The position numbers were made by a program, and so were the translations under genes. Positions 1 to 8,112 of a stretch of DNA of 21,840 bases are shown here, piece after piece. The notes under the pieces were generated by a model. The model ran no database searches, was not told where the DNA came from, and saw nothing but the letters and a program-made list of their open reading frames with translations. Origin of the DNA: a virus; the IMG/VR virus record IMGVR_UViG_3300020437_001549, positions 1-21,840 of that record. One strand, 5' to 3'. Every line of letters begins with the position of its first letter. The first letter of the stretch is position 1.

Positions 1-3000
1 CCAGCCGCTGGAAATGGTGATAACGGTATTCCAAATGAAGAAGAAACCATGTTCTTTTTAGATAGTGGTGTAATGATCGAAGGTTTATTACTGAAAGGTC
101 TAACAGGTTATCAAATTGGTACTCCAGGTGATCCAACAACAAGCACAGTTAAAGGTTGCTATTTAAGATTGAAACCTGGTGCAACAATACTTAAATCACC
201 ATATATCAAAGAATCAAGTGCATTTAGTACTGGTGCCGTAGGAGCAATTATTGATGGTTCAGTAGTTGCCGCAGGTACACCAGGCAGTATGGTATTTCAT
301 ACATTTACACAAGTACACGATGGTGGAATAGGTTTTTGGGTAAGCAACAACGGTTTAAGCGAGATTGTTTCTTGCTTTACTTACTATTGTGATTATGGAT
401 ACGCAACTACAGGCGGAGGTAAAATCCGTGCATTGAATGGTAATAACAGCTATGGTAGATATGGTGCCTTAAGTGCTGGTTATGATGCAAGTGAAGTTGC
501 GGCAACTGGATACATTTTTGGTGATACAATAAGATATACAGCAAGCACACTGAATACTTCAGACGGATTTACAGTTGGAGATACACTTACTTACGGTAGT
601 GCAAATACAGACACAGCACCATTTACGGCTGTAAGTATTGATCCACAAATGAAAATTACAACACAACTAGATGCTACTGTAACAGGAATCACAGCCGCAA
701 ATCCGGGTGTAGTGACAGCTACAGCTCATGGATTTGCAACAGGACAATCTATTAGTTTTGCTAACGTTGCCGGAATGACAGAAGTAAACGGAAATGCTTA
801 CACAATCACAGTGATTGATGCAGACAGTTTTAGTATTGTAGATACTACAACATTTACTGCATATACAAGCGGTGGTACAGCTACATTGGGCGGAGTGCAT
901 GGATTATCTGACGGTGATATGGTTGCATTCAAAGATGTTCTTCCAAGTGCATGGGCACTAACACTAGGTAGTCATGGCACTACAAATGTTTACAACAGAA
1001 CTTGGTATGTTGATGTTATAGATACAACAAGTTTTAAGGTTTGTACCAACCCTGATTTAACAAATTATTTTGACAGTAGTAGTATTAATGGATGGAGTAC
1101 ACAGACAGAAACAATTAGTGATGCTACAAGAGCCAATCCAGTTGTTGTTACAATGACAGGACATGGATATACAAATGGACAACTAATAAAAAATATTAAT
1201 GGTGTTGTTGGTATGACAGAACTAAATGGAAATGATTATTATGCCAACAATGTTACAGCAAATACAGTTGAACTTTACAGTGATGCTGGACTTACAACTA
1301 CAGTAGATGGAACAGGATTCTCTGCATATGTAAGTGGTGGTACAGCAAGTAGATTGGTCACAGGTACATCGTTTAGTACAGGTAAAATGATTAAAATTTT
1401 ACAAACACAATCTAAAATTGCAAATATTCAAACAAACATTCAACCAAGCACAGAACATAGACTTGTTGTAAATGAAACTGTAAAAGGATACACAGGAAAA
1501 ACAATCAAAGTATCAGTTAGAAACAGTGGTGCTGGTAATAGATATCTTTTCGATGGTGAAGAACTAGGATCACAAGAACTAGATACAAAACATAGATTAT
1601 ATATATTCGAACAAAATGATGACAGTAATGACAACCATCCGCTTTACTTTAGCGAAACACAAGATGGTATACATGGGGGTGGAACAGAATATGCTCCAGC
1701 CAAAGATGCCGCAACTGGTTTGTCAGGAAATGCAGTTGAATATTATTTAGATGGTGTTAAGCAAGCATCATTGGCTGATTATAATACAGGATTTAATGCC
1801 GCAACTGCAAGAGAGGTATGGGTTGTAGGAGCCGCACCAGCAAGTGCAAAACTTTATGCAGTATGTTATAATCACTCAGGTATGGGTGGTGGACAAGGTT
1901 ACACATCCTCAAATGCCGTGTATGCACCAACAACAGGTATTTTAGAAATTACAATTGGTTCACATAATTTACAAGTGGGCGATAATATAGAAATTTTACA
2001 AGACAGTATGAGATTTACTTGTGCTCAGGACAGTCATGCGACCAATCACGATTATCCAAGAAGCTCTGATCCTGCAAAAGCAAGTGTATTTGTGAAAATA
2101 CTGCAAAGAACTTCTACTACAGTCACAGTCAATGTTGGTATAAGCAGTAATGTTACAGATCACATCTATACAGGAACACCAATTACAAATAATATACAAA
2201 CAGCAACAAGTGATAAACCAACTATTGTGTATAGAACAACTACACAACACAGTACAGATAGTGCTTATTGGGAAAGATTTAGCGGAATGTATAGAACTGA
2301 ACTGGTCACAGCTGGTAGTACAATTACCGCACAAGATGGTCAGAGTGCTACTGTAGCCAATGTAAATGGTAGCAAAGGTCAATATGGTTTTAGTCTTGTC
2401 CTTGCAGGACTATCTGAAGTACCAAGAGCAGGTGCAAGTATTGAATTTGTAACAGGACCAACATATTCACCAATAGACAACGCTGATATCGGTGCAACGC
2501 AAAATACAGGTTTAGACACAGTAAGTTATATTGTATCTAATGTTACTGGATATATTGCAAGTAGTGATCCTACAATATTAGGTACAGCAACAGTTACTAT
2601 AGCCACTGAAAAACCAGTCACAAGTGATACATATTATGGACAGATGTTTAGATTACGATACAAGTATAGTCAAACACGATTAACTGGTCATGACTTCTTG
2701 AGTATAGGTACTGGCGGTAGGGCAACAACCAACTATCCAGGAGAGCCTACACAACCACCTGCTCAAGGACAAGAAGTAACAGAGACATATCCAGGTCGTG
2801 TTTATTATGTTAGCACAGACCAAGATGGTAACTTTAGAGTTGGTAACTATTTTAGAGTTGACCAATCAACTGGTAGAGCTACATTAGATGCAAGTGCATT
2901 TGATTTAAGTGGTTTGACAAGTTTGAGATTGGGTAGTATTGGTGCTCAGCTAGGTGAAAGTATTAACGAATTTAGTAGTGACGGAACACTTGCAGGTAAC

Positions 3001-3303
3001 AGTAATACAGCGGTGCCAACTGAACAAGCTGTAAAAACTTATGTTGATACACAAACACAGACAGCAATCGCGGCGGCGAACAATGCTAGATTATCAGCAC
3101 CGTTTGATAGTAGTAATGTAACAAGAAATGCATCTGGACAACTTACTGCGGCAGTAAATGAAACAGTAACATATTCAAACATTGCTTACAATTCAGATAA
3201 TAATATTACAGGTTACGATGAATTATCACAAACAGGTACGCAAAAATCAATTGCCGCAACTTATGATAGTGACGGTAAAGTATTGACAGTTACGGTAACA
3301 TAA
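1..3303 (+). CDS. Large phage tail-fibre/baseplate-associated structural protein (5' end outside window)
   Basis: The reading frame is open from base 1, upstream of the first ATG at 49, so the gene enters from the left and 1,100 codons are visible. Composition is that of a virion fibre: rich in Thr, Ser, Gly and Asn, poor in Cys, with many short beta-type segments. Two internal repeats of the 'ANPxVVTxTxHGxxxGQ...GMTExNGN...YxSGGTA' type (visible residues about 225-296 and 371-452) resemble the FCCH-like beta repeats common in phage tail proteins. The segment from about residue 931 (PGRVYYVSTDQDGNFRVG, then a T/S-rich stretch ending TEQAVKTYVD) matches a C-terminal module I know from structural proteins of marine T4-like phages. 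The last 80 residues are low complexity. Two fibre-like genes follow at once on the same strand. Role inferred: receptor-facing fibre or wedge-fibre connector. A specific T4 gene number cannot be assigned. Confidence 0.8.
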   Translation, partial: PAAGNGDNGIPNEEETMFFLDSGVMIEGLLLKGLTGYQIGTPGDPTTSTVKGCYLRLKPGATILKSPYIKESSAFSTGAVGAIIDGSVVAAGTPGSMVFHTFTQVHDGGIGFWVSNNGLSEIVSCFTYYCDYGYATTGGGKIRALNGNNSYGRYGALSAGYDASEVAATGYIFGDTIRYTASTLNTSDGFTVGDTLTYGSANTDTAPFTAVSIDPQMKITTQLDATVTGITAANPGVVTATAHGFATGQSISFANVAGMTEVNGNAYTITVIDADSFSIVDTTTFTAYTSGGTATLGGVHGLSDGDMVAFKDVLPSAWALTLGSHGTTNVYNRTWYVDVIDTTSFKVCTNPDLTNYFDSSSINGWSTQTETISDATRANPVVVTMTGHGYTNGQLIKNINGVVGMTELNGNDYYANNVTANTVELYSDAGLTTTVDGTGFSAYVSGGTASRLVTGTSFSTGKMIKILQTQSKIANIQTNIQPSTEHRLVVNETVKGYTGKTIKVSVRNSGAGNRYLFDGEELGSQELDTKHRLYIFEQNDDSNDNHPLYFSETQDGIHGGGTEYAPAKDAATGLSGNAVEYYLDGVKQASLADYNTGFNAATAREVWVVGAAPASAKLYAVCYNHSGMGGGQGYTSSNAVYAPTTGILEITIGSHNLQVGDNIEILQDSMRFTCAQDSHATNHDYPRSSDPAKASVFVKILQRTSTTVTVNVGISSNVTDHIYTGTPITNNIQTATSDKPTIVYRTTTQHSTDSAYWERFSGMYRTELVTAGSTITAQDGQSATVANVNGSKGQYGFSLVLAGLSEVPRAGASIEFVTGPTYSPIDNADIGATQNTGLDTVSYIVSNVTGYIASSDPTILGTATVTIATEKPVTSDTYYGQMFRLRYKYSQTRLTGHDFLSIGTGGRATTNYPGEPTQPPAQGQEVTETYPGRVYYVSTDQDGNFRVGNYFRVDQSTGRATLDASAFDLSGLTSLRLGSIGAQLGESINEFSSDGTLAGNSNTAVPTEQAVKTYVDTQTQTAIAAANNARLSAPFDSSNVTRNASGQLTAAVNETVTYSNIAYNSDNNITGYDELSQTGTQKSIAATYDSDGKVLTVTVT

Positions 3304-3306
3304 ATA
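3299..3306 (+). promoter_or_regulatory. Possible T4-late-type promoter (CATAAATA)
   Basis: CATAAATA straddles the stop codon of the preceding structural gene. It differs from the T4 late consensus TATAAATA only at the first base, which is known to vary in marine T4-like phages. The expected start point, about 6 bases downstream (near 3312), would leave a leader of about 15 nt that still contains the AGGAATAGGAA ribosome-binding region before the ATG at 3327. An 8-mer in AT-rich DNA can occur by chance, so position is the main support. Confidence 0.4.
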
Positions 3307-3326
3307 TAAAGGAATAGGAATTACAC

Positions 3327-4763
3327 ATGGCAGATATACTAGTACATAATGCAATTAAAGATGTTCAGCAAGCTATTAATGAAGGTACAACCAATATTAT
3401 ATACAAGCCAATACTTGGCTCTGAACTTTATGATTATGTCAAAGCAATAATTGATGCAAACAAAACTACTGGTCCTTATAATACCGGTGGAGGCGGTTCA
3501 GCAACTCAGCCAATAAGTGATCTTTCATGCTCAGAAAAAATATCATTATGTACATGTAGTTTCTCTGGATCAGGAACAAGTTGTACATCTCATTGTATGG
3601 GTGGACAAGGTGTTTGGAGAGATGGTACAGTGTTACCAGGTAATCCAGGTGGAGCATCACAAACACCAGCACAAATCAGAGCGGCAATATTAACTAAAGA
3701 AGCTTCAGTGAATGGAATTAAATTACTGGATTCAATGTATGGAGCAGATAACACTAATGTACAAAATGATATAATATTAGTCTATTGGAGACTATTAAAA
3801 TTTTATACAGATGCCGCTGATACACAGGTTTTACAATTTTGGTATGGAGTAGGTGGTAGTTTCCCACAGGGATCTAGAATCAGTAATTCAAACTATCTCA
3901 AAGTATGTGGTGGCAGTTGGAGAAGCGGAGAAGGTGCAACATGTACATGGACTGTACCAGCTGGAGCAACTTGTGCCAGATTTCAGGTATGGGGAGCAGG
4001 CATGGGATCTAATCCAGGTTGTTGCTGTGGAGGTTCCAATGGAGGTTCTCATGGAGCATATGCAGAAATGACAATAAAGGTTACACCCGGAGATCAGTAT
4101 GTAATGTGTGCCGGATGTTCTTGTTCAATAATGTGTTGTTCAAATGTAACTCCAGGATACGGTTGTATGTCAGGTGTAACAGGAAATGGTATATGTTGTT
4201 TGAAAGCAGACGGTGAATTTTGTTACAATGGAAACTGTTATAATCTAAGTTGTACAAGAGTCAAAAGTGGACATGCTGGTGCATCATGTTGGTATTGGGG
4301 AAGTACTTATTGTACAAACTCAGGACATTGTTGGTGTAGTTACAGTGAATATTGTGCAGTAGGTTGTAGCACATGTGGGGTAGTAGAAGTTTATCCAAAT
4401 TGTTGGACTGATGGTGGAGGACAGTTTTGTAACTGTGCAACTACGGCATGTGTAATAACAGACGGTGGTTGCTACGGACACAGAGGATTATATGGTGGAG
4501 GTTGTACTGACACAAACCATTACGGATATCATGTTAGAGCACCAGTAATTGATGCAGATACAGGACGGATGTTTGCAGATAATCAAGGTTGTTTCTGTTT
4601 TTACTTTACAAGTGGAAGTTGTTGTGGCGGAACACTTGCAACTGGGTGGACAAAGCATCCAGGAATGGGCGGAACAGCTACACACGTTATGGGCGGAGCC
4701 AATCAGTTTTATGGTGAATACGGAACTGGAGGAATGGTACAAGTATCATGGGTAACAAGTTAA
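3327..4763 (+). CDS. Cysteine-rich adhesin-like virion protein (paralogue 1)
   Basis: 478 aa. No family name can be given with certainty. Residues 1-55 (MADILVHNAI...DANKTTGPY) form a short helical N-terminus shared with the next gene, plausibly a virion attachment or trimer module. From about residue 205 there is a TWTVPAGAT...FQVWGAG motif typical of glycine-rich phage adhesin domains, but many of the expected glycines are replaced by cysteine: PGCCCGG, CAGCSC, MCCSN, GICC, CWC and SCCGG. I count 39 Cys (about 8%), 34 of them after residue 190. No signal peptide or membrane helix is visible. An AGGAATAGG ribosome-binding region precedes the ATG. The gene lies between a large fibre gene and its own paralogue. 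Inferred role: distal tail adhesin whose tip is stabilised by disulfides or bound metal. Confidence 0.75.
   Translation: MADILVHNAIKDVQQAINEGTTNIIYKPILGSELYDYVKAIIDANKTTGPYNTGGGGSATQPISDLSCSEKISLCTCSFSGSGTSCTSHCMGGQGVWRDGTVLPGNPGGASQTPAQIRAAILTKEASVNGIKLLDSMYGADNTNVQNDIILVYWRLLKFYTDAADTQVLQFWYGVGGSFPQGSRISNSNYLKVCGGSWRSGEGATCTWTVPAGATCARFQVWGAGMGSNPGCCCGGSNGGSHGAYAEMTIKVTPGDQYVMCAGCSCSIMCCSNVTPGYGCMSGVTGNGICCLKADGEFCYNGNCYNLSCTRVKSGHAGASCWYWGSTYCTNSGHCWCSYSEYCAVGCSTCGVVEVYPNCWTDGGGQFCNCATTACVITDGGCYGHRGLYGGGCTDTNHYGYHVRAPVIDADTGRMFADNQGCFCFYFTSGSCCGGTLATGWTKHPGMGGTATHVMGGANQFYGEYGTGGMVQVSWVTS
4161..4192 (+). repeat. 32-bp exact direct repeat, copy 1
   Basis: This 32-bp stretch, encoding the GCMSGVTGNG region of the first Cys-rich protein, is identical to 5595-5626 in the second. 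A second shared block of 21 bp encodes PGCCCGG (4014-4034 and 5448-5468). The flanking DNA is clearly diverged, so these are islands of identity between paralogues. Confidence 0.85.
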
Positions 4764-4787
4764 ATAAAATAAAGGAATGGATCAAAA

Positions 4788-6197
4788 ATGGCTGATATTC
4801 TAGTACAAAATGCAATAGACAAAGTTGCTTCAGCGGTTGCCGGCGGAGCAGGAAAGATTGATTATAGAACAGTCTTTAACGGACTCAGCATGAAGCAAAA
4901 AGTAAAAGAAATTATCGATGCCAATCCAGGAACAGGACCTTATCAAGTTGGATCAGGTAGCGCCAAGCTATGTGATTTAACTGATCATTGTTACATGTCT
5001 TTGTGTGTATGTCCTTATGCTGGAAGTGGAACTGCATGTGGTTCTGTATACATCGGAAATGGCAGTAATAAATGGACAGACGGTACAATATTAGGCACAG
5101 GTGGTAGTACACCAAGTGTATCTGATATTAGAACTGCGATCACAAACTTAGATAAAACTATTGAAGCTGTGTATGACATAAGCAACACAGTGGTTCAAAG
5201 AGACATATACTACGCATATTTAGAATTGAGGGCAGATTATTATGCAGGTAACAATACTACTCTAAAACAAGAATGGTATGGTATTGAATTACCAGCTACT
5301 CCAGGACAACCATTAAGTCAAACAAATAGAACTAAAGTTTGCGGTACTAATTGGAAATGTGGGGAAGGTGCAACGTGTACATGGACTGTTCCGGTTGGAG
5401 CCTCCCAAGCAAAATTCCAGGCATGGGGAGCAGGTCAAGGAACCAACCCAGGTTGTTGCTGTGGAGGTGCTAATTTTGGTTTTAACGGCGCATATTCAGA
5501 AATAACAATTAAGGTTACACCAGGAGATCAATATACAATTTGTGCAGGATGCGCCTGTTGTAGATGGTGTTGTAGTAATAACCCCCCAAGTTATGGTTGT
5601 ATGTCAGGTGTAACAGGAAATGGTATTTGTTGCTTTAAAGCGGATGGAGCCTATTGTGAACATCAAGAATGTCATAGTCAAAACTGGCTAAGAGTCAATA
5701 GTAGTGCTCCAGGTATGCCAGGCTCCTCATGTCGTAGACATCAAAACCCATATTGTACAACTTCAGGATCATGTTATTGTAGCTATGGTGGTTGGTGCTT
5801 TAGTAACAGTTGCTCAACATGTGGAGTTTATCCAATAATGATTGACTGTTGTAACTATATCACTTATTGTAGTTGTGCCACTACAGCTTGTAAAGTCGTA
5901 GATGGAGTAGACAATGGATTCAGAGGCATGGGCGGTGGAACATGCTATGATACTAATAACTATGGATGGTACACAAGACCACCACATCTAGATGCAGATA
6001 CAGGGTTGCATTTCGGATGTCAAGTTGGTTGTTCATGTGCGTCTGTATCAAGTAACTGTTGTTGTGGAGGATGTAACGGAACAGGTTGGACATGGCATCC
6101 AGGATTTGGTGGTGCATATACACATACAATGGGTGGTAATAATACTCACAAAGGTGATGTAGGTAAAGCAGGAATGGTTATTGTATCTTGGAACTAA
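4788..6197 (+). CDS. Cysteine-rich adhesin-like virion protein (paralogue 2)
   Basis: 469 aa, a tandem paralogue of the preceding gene. Both proteins share the MADILVxNAI N-terminus, the IIDANxxTGPY segment, the CTWTVPxGA...FQxWGAG core, PGCCCGG, IKVTPGDQY, the GCMSGVTGNGICC block and a C-terminal half full of Cys motifs. I count 42 Cys in 469 residues (about 9%), including CRWCCSN, CSTCG and NCCCGGC. The central 80-190 region, which lacks Cys, is the most diverged between the two. A 24-nt gap separates the genes, with an AAGGAATGG ribosome-binding region before the ATG. Inferred role: a second host-range adhesin produced by duplication, possibly co-assembled with the first. Cys may serve disulfides or metal sites; the sequence alone cannot decide. 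Confidence 0.75.
   Translation: MADILVQNAIDKVASAVAGGAGKIDYRTVFNGLSMKQKVKEIIDANPGTGPYQVGSGSAKLCDLTDHCYMSLCVCPYAGSGTACGSVYIGNGSNKWTDGTILGTGGSTPSVSDIRTAITNLDKTIEAVYDISNTVVQRDIYYAYLELRADYYAGNNTTLKQEWYGIELPATPGQPLSQTNRTKVCGTNWKCGEGATCTWTVPVGASQAKFQAWGAGQGTNPGCCCGGANFGFNGAYSEITIKVTPGDQYTICAGCACCRWCCSNNPPSYGCMSGVTGNGICCFKADGAYCEHQECHSQNWLRVNSSAPGMPGSSCRRHQNPYCTTSGSCYCSYGGWCFSNSCSTCGVYPIMIDCCNYITYCSCATTACKVVDGVDNGFRGMGGGTCYDTNNYGWYTRPPHLDADTGLHFGCQVGCSCASVSSNCCCGGCNGTGWTWHPGFGGAYTHTMGGNNTHKGDVGKAGMVIVSWN
5595..5626 (+). repeat. 32-bp exact direct repeat, copy 2
   Basis: Identical to 4161-4192 in the neighbouring paralogue. See that entry for the companion 21-bp block. Confidence 0.85.
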
Positions 6198-6234
6198 GTA
6201 ATATGCTAAATACATATAAGATAAGGAAAATTAA

Positions 6235-6978
6235 ATGGCAGATGTAGAAATTAAATACACATTCAAAATACCAGATGAACCATATATAGATGATTTCTCT
6301 GGCGGAAAAACCAAAGAGTTCACCTATATCGGGCCTGATGTGTTGAAAGTAACTTGTCCAAACGATAACAATGGATATACTTCACCTTATACACAAAAAT
6401 TAGACGGACCTGTATATGATGGCGAACTATTAGTAGAAATAGATGTAAATGCAAATCCTGAATTGTTACCTATTGCAGATTTATTTTGGGGTAGACAATA
6501 TGATGCTGAAGCTACTTTTGACGAAGTAACACTAGATGATGGAACAGTATATCAAGAACAAAATAACATGACAATACATGATTACTATTGGAAACCAAGA
6601 GGTGAATTAAATGAAGATGGATCATTTAAAGGTTGGATTTTAGACGATGATAATGTACCTGTCTTAGAATTATTCCTAAGAGATCCTCTAACTCCTAAAC
6701 AGAGGACATATCTTGGAAAAGCTGATATGTTTCTTGAAATTTTAAATCAATTTGCATTAGAAAGTTCTGAAGCTACTCTACTTGAAAATTACAAAACTGA
6801 AGTAGAAGCATATAGATCAAAAGTTGCATTACCTTGGAAATACCCAGGAATAAATCCAGTGGATCTTGAAGCACCTAAAATTCCTATGCAGTTGGTCGCA
6901 CAGCACAATGCAATTAAATCAGCTAATTTGGATGCAATGCAGTCAGAAGATGTTGCTGAAGGTCCAATACCAGAGTAA
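6235..6978 (+). CDS. Hypothetical acidic phage protein, likely structural or fibre-associated
   Basis: 247 aa, strongly acidic, with no Cys-rich region, signal peptide or membrane helix. I do not recognise a named domain. The N-terminal 100 residues look beta-rich (VEIKYTFKIPDEPY, GELLVEIDVNANPE). The middle (about 150-195) is helical. The C-terminus carries LPWKYPGINPVDLEAPKIP, a Pro-rich segment I associate with uncharacterised structural genes of marine T4-like phages. It starts with ATG after AAGGAAAAT, 37 nt behind the second Cys-rich adhesin, and is the last gene of the plus-strand fibre block. It could be a fibre-assembly factor for the two adhesins or a minor virion protein; position alone supports this. 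Confidence 0.6.
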   Translation: MADVEIKYTFKIPDEPYIDDFSGGKTKEFTYIGPDVLKVTCPNDNNGYTSPYTQKLDGPVYDGELLVEIDVNANPELLPIADLFWGRQYDAEATFDEVTLDDGTVYQEQNNMTIHDYYWKPRGELNEDGSFKGWILDDDNVPVLELFLRDPLTPKQRTYLGKADMFLEILNQFALESSEATLLENYKTEVEAYRSKVALPWKYPGINPVDLEAPKIPMQLVAQHNAIKSANLDAMQSEDVAEGPIPE

Positions 6979-6993
6979 TTGTAAATTTAACCA

Positions 6994-7022
6994 TTGACAT
7001 TGTTATAACTTACTGCTAAATT
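6994..7022 (+). promoter_or_regulatory. Sigma70-like promoter TTGACA-17-TAAATT (extended -10)
   Basis: A perfect -35 (TTGACA, 6994-6999) is followed after 17 bp by TAAATT (7017-7022), with an extended -10 TG at 7014-7015. It lies in the 86-bp gap before the glycosyltransferase gene. The expected start is near 7029. This suggests transcription by the host housekeeping RNA polymerase, so early expression of the GT9/carbamoyltransferase pair. Confidence 0.6.
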
Positions 7023-7029
7023 AGTAGTA
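7011..7029. promoter_or_regulatory. Palindrome over the -10 element, candidate operator
   Basis: TACTGCTAAATTAGTAGTA has two 9-bp arms around a single central A, with one mismatch (a G-T pair if folded). It covers the -10 element of the promoter upstream of the glycosyltransferase. Its 12-mer TGCTAAATTAGT (7014-7025) recurs exactly at 21311-21322 in another promoter. It may be a repressor or activator site, or part of a phage promoter class. Confidence 0.4.
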
Positions 7030-7064
7030 ATATAATTATGTATTCATAAAAATTGGAGCAAATT

Positions 7065-8105
7065 TTGTCAAAGAAAAAAGCCTTTTTTATTAATGGAGGT
7101 GCAGGTAGAGTTTTATGTGCTATTCCTGCTCTCGAATACTATAAACAAAATACAGACGATTCTGTAGTTATAGTAGCAGAAGGATGGCATGAACTGTTTT
7201 TTGCAAGTGCAATTCTCAGAGAAAATGTATATCCTGTTGGACATAAAAATTTGTTCCAACATCAATTAAAAGATAGAGAAATTGTAAGTCCTGAACCATA
7301 CAGACTTAATGCATATTTCAATCAACAATGTAACATGATTCAAGCATTTGACATGCTTATAAATGGAAACACAGAAGAGATACCTAAAACAAAGTCAATG
7401 GAATTAAGCATTTCTAGAAATGATCAAGCATTTGGGTATAATACAATAAAACAAATCAAACAATCAGTAGGAAAAGAAAAAGCTGTTGTCTTTCAACCTC
7501 TCGGAAGCGGTGCAAAGATAAATGGTGAATTCTTAATTGATGAAAGTGGTAGAAGTATTGAACTTAATGATATAATAACAATAGTAAAAGAACTTTCAAA
7601 ACATTATGCTGTCATTATGATGACTAATGTAAATATACCAGCACAAGAGGCGATGGGTGCGGCTATACCACAAGCAAATCTATTGCAATGGATGGGTATT
7701 GTGAAAGCATGTGATTACTTTTTAGGTTGTGATAGTATGGGACAACACTATGCTCATGCTTTAGGAAAACCAGCTACAGTAATAATAGGTTCAACTTTTC
7801 CTGAAAATATAAGTTATCCAAATACTAAAAATTTTACTATCATTGATAACGGAAAGGATAAAGGCAGACTCTACAATCCTTTTAGAATTACAATGGATTT
7901 TGATTCAGAAAGAGCAAACGAAGATGCTATGGTAATGAATGAGTCACAAGTAAAAGATGTGATAAAAACTGTAACAAATAAATTAGGGCTTACAAAACAA
8001 CCTAAAGAAGACGAACAGAAAAAAGAATTAGATTATATTCAAAAAGCCGTTAATAATTTAGGAAAAAAACAACAACCTTATGCAGTATTAAATCAGAATA
8101 AGTGA
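7065..8105 (+). CDS. Glycosyltransferase family 9 (ADP-heptosyltransferase-like)
   Basis: 346 aa from the TTG at 7065. An earlier in-frame TTG at 7053 overlaps the GGAG ribosome-binding site (7055-7058), which is ideally spaced for 7065, so the later start is preferred. Features are those of the heptosyltransferase (GT-B, GT9) fold. An N-terminal FFINGGAGRVLCAIPAL segment (residues 7-23) resembles the first loop. A second Rossmann half starts near VVFQPLGSGAK, and GCDSMGQHYAHALGKP (221-236) corresponds to the GT9 DTGPMHLAAALG-P nucleotide-sugar motif. The family transfers L- or D-glycero-heptose from ADP-heptose to LPS core or other acceptors. ADP-heptose genes (hldE, hldD) lie 4-5 kb downstream, which supports this donor. 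The carbamoyltransferase starts 7 nt after the stop. The acceptor (host LPS, virion glycan or DNA) is unknown. Confidence 0.75.
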   Translation: MSKKKAFFINGGAGRVLCAIPALEYYKQNTDDSVVIVAEGWHELFFASAILRENVYPVGHKNLFQHQLKDREIVSPEPYRLNAYFNQQCNMIQAFDMLINGNTEEIPKTKSMELSISRNDQAFGYNTIKQIKQSVGKEKAVVFQPLGSGAKINGEFLIDESGRSIELNDIITIVKELSKHYAVIMMTNVNIPAQEAMGAAIPQANLLQWMGIVKACDYFLGCDSMGQHYAHALGKPATVIIGSTFPENISYPNTKNFTIIDNGKDKGRLYNPFRITMDFDSERANEDAMVMNESQVKDVIKTVTNKLGLTKQPKEDEQKKELDYIQKAVNNLGKKQQPYAVLNQNK

Positions 8106-8112
8106 GGAAATA

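Noticed and set aside
667-2382. Antisense ORFs across the fibre genes (Cys- and Ile-rich peptides at 667-900 and 1996-2382, and others).
   Set aside because: Mirror frames of Thr/Ala/Gly-rich coding sequence, no ribosome-binding sites, no plausible protein composition.
3282-3287. TTGACA inside the first structural gene as a promoter.
   Set aside because: I saw no good -10 at 16-18 bp; the late-type octamer at 3299 is better placed.
7053-7064. Upstream TTG at 7053 as start of the GT9 gene.
   Set aside because: It overlaps the GGAG ribosome-binding site that is well spaced for the TTG at 7065.
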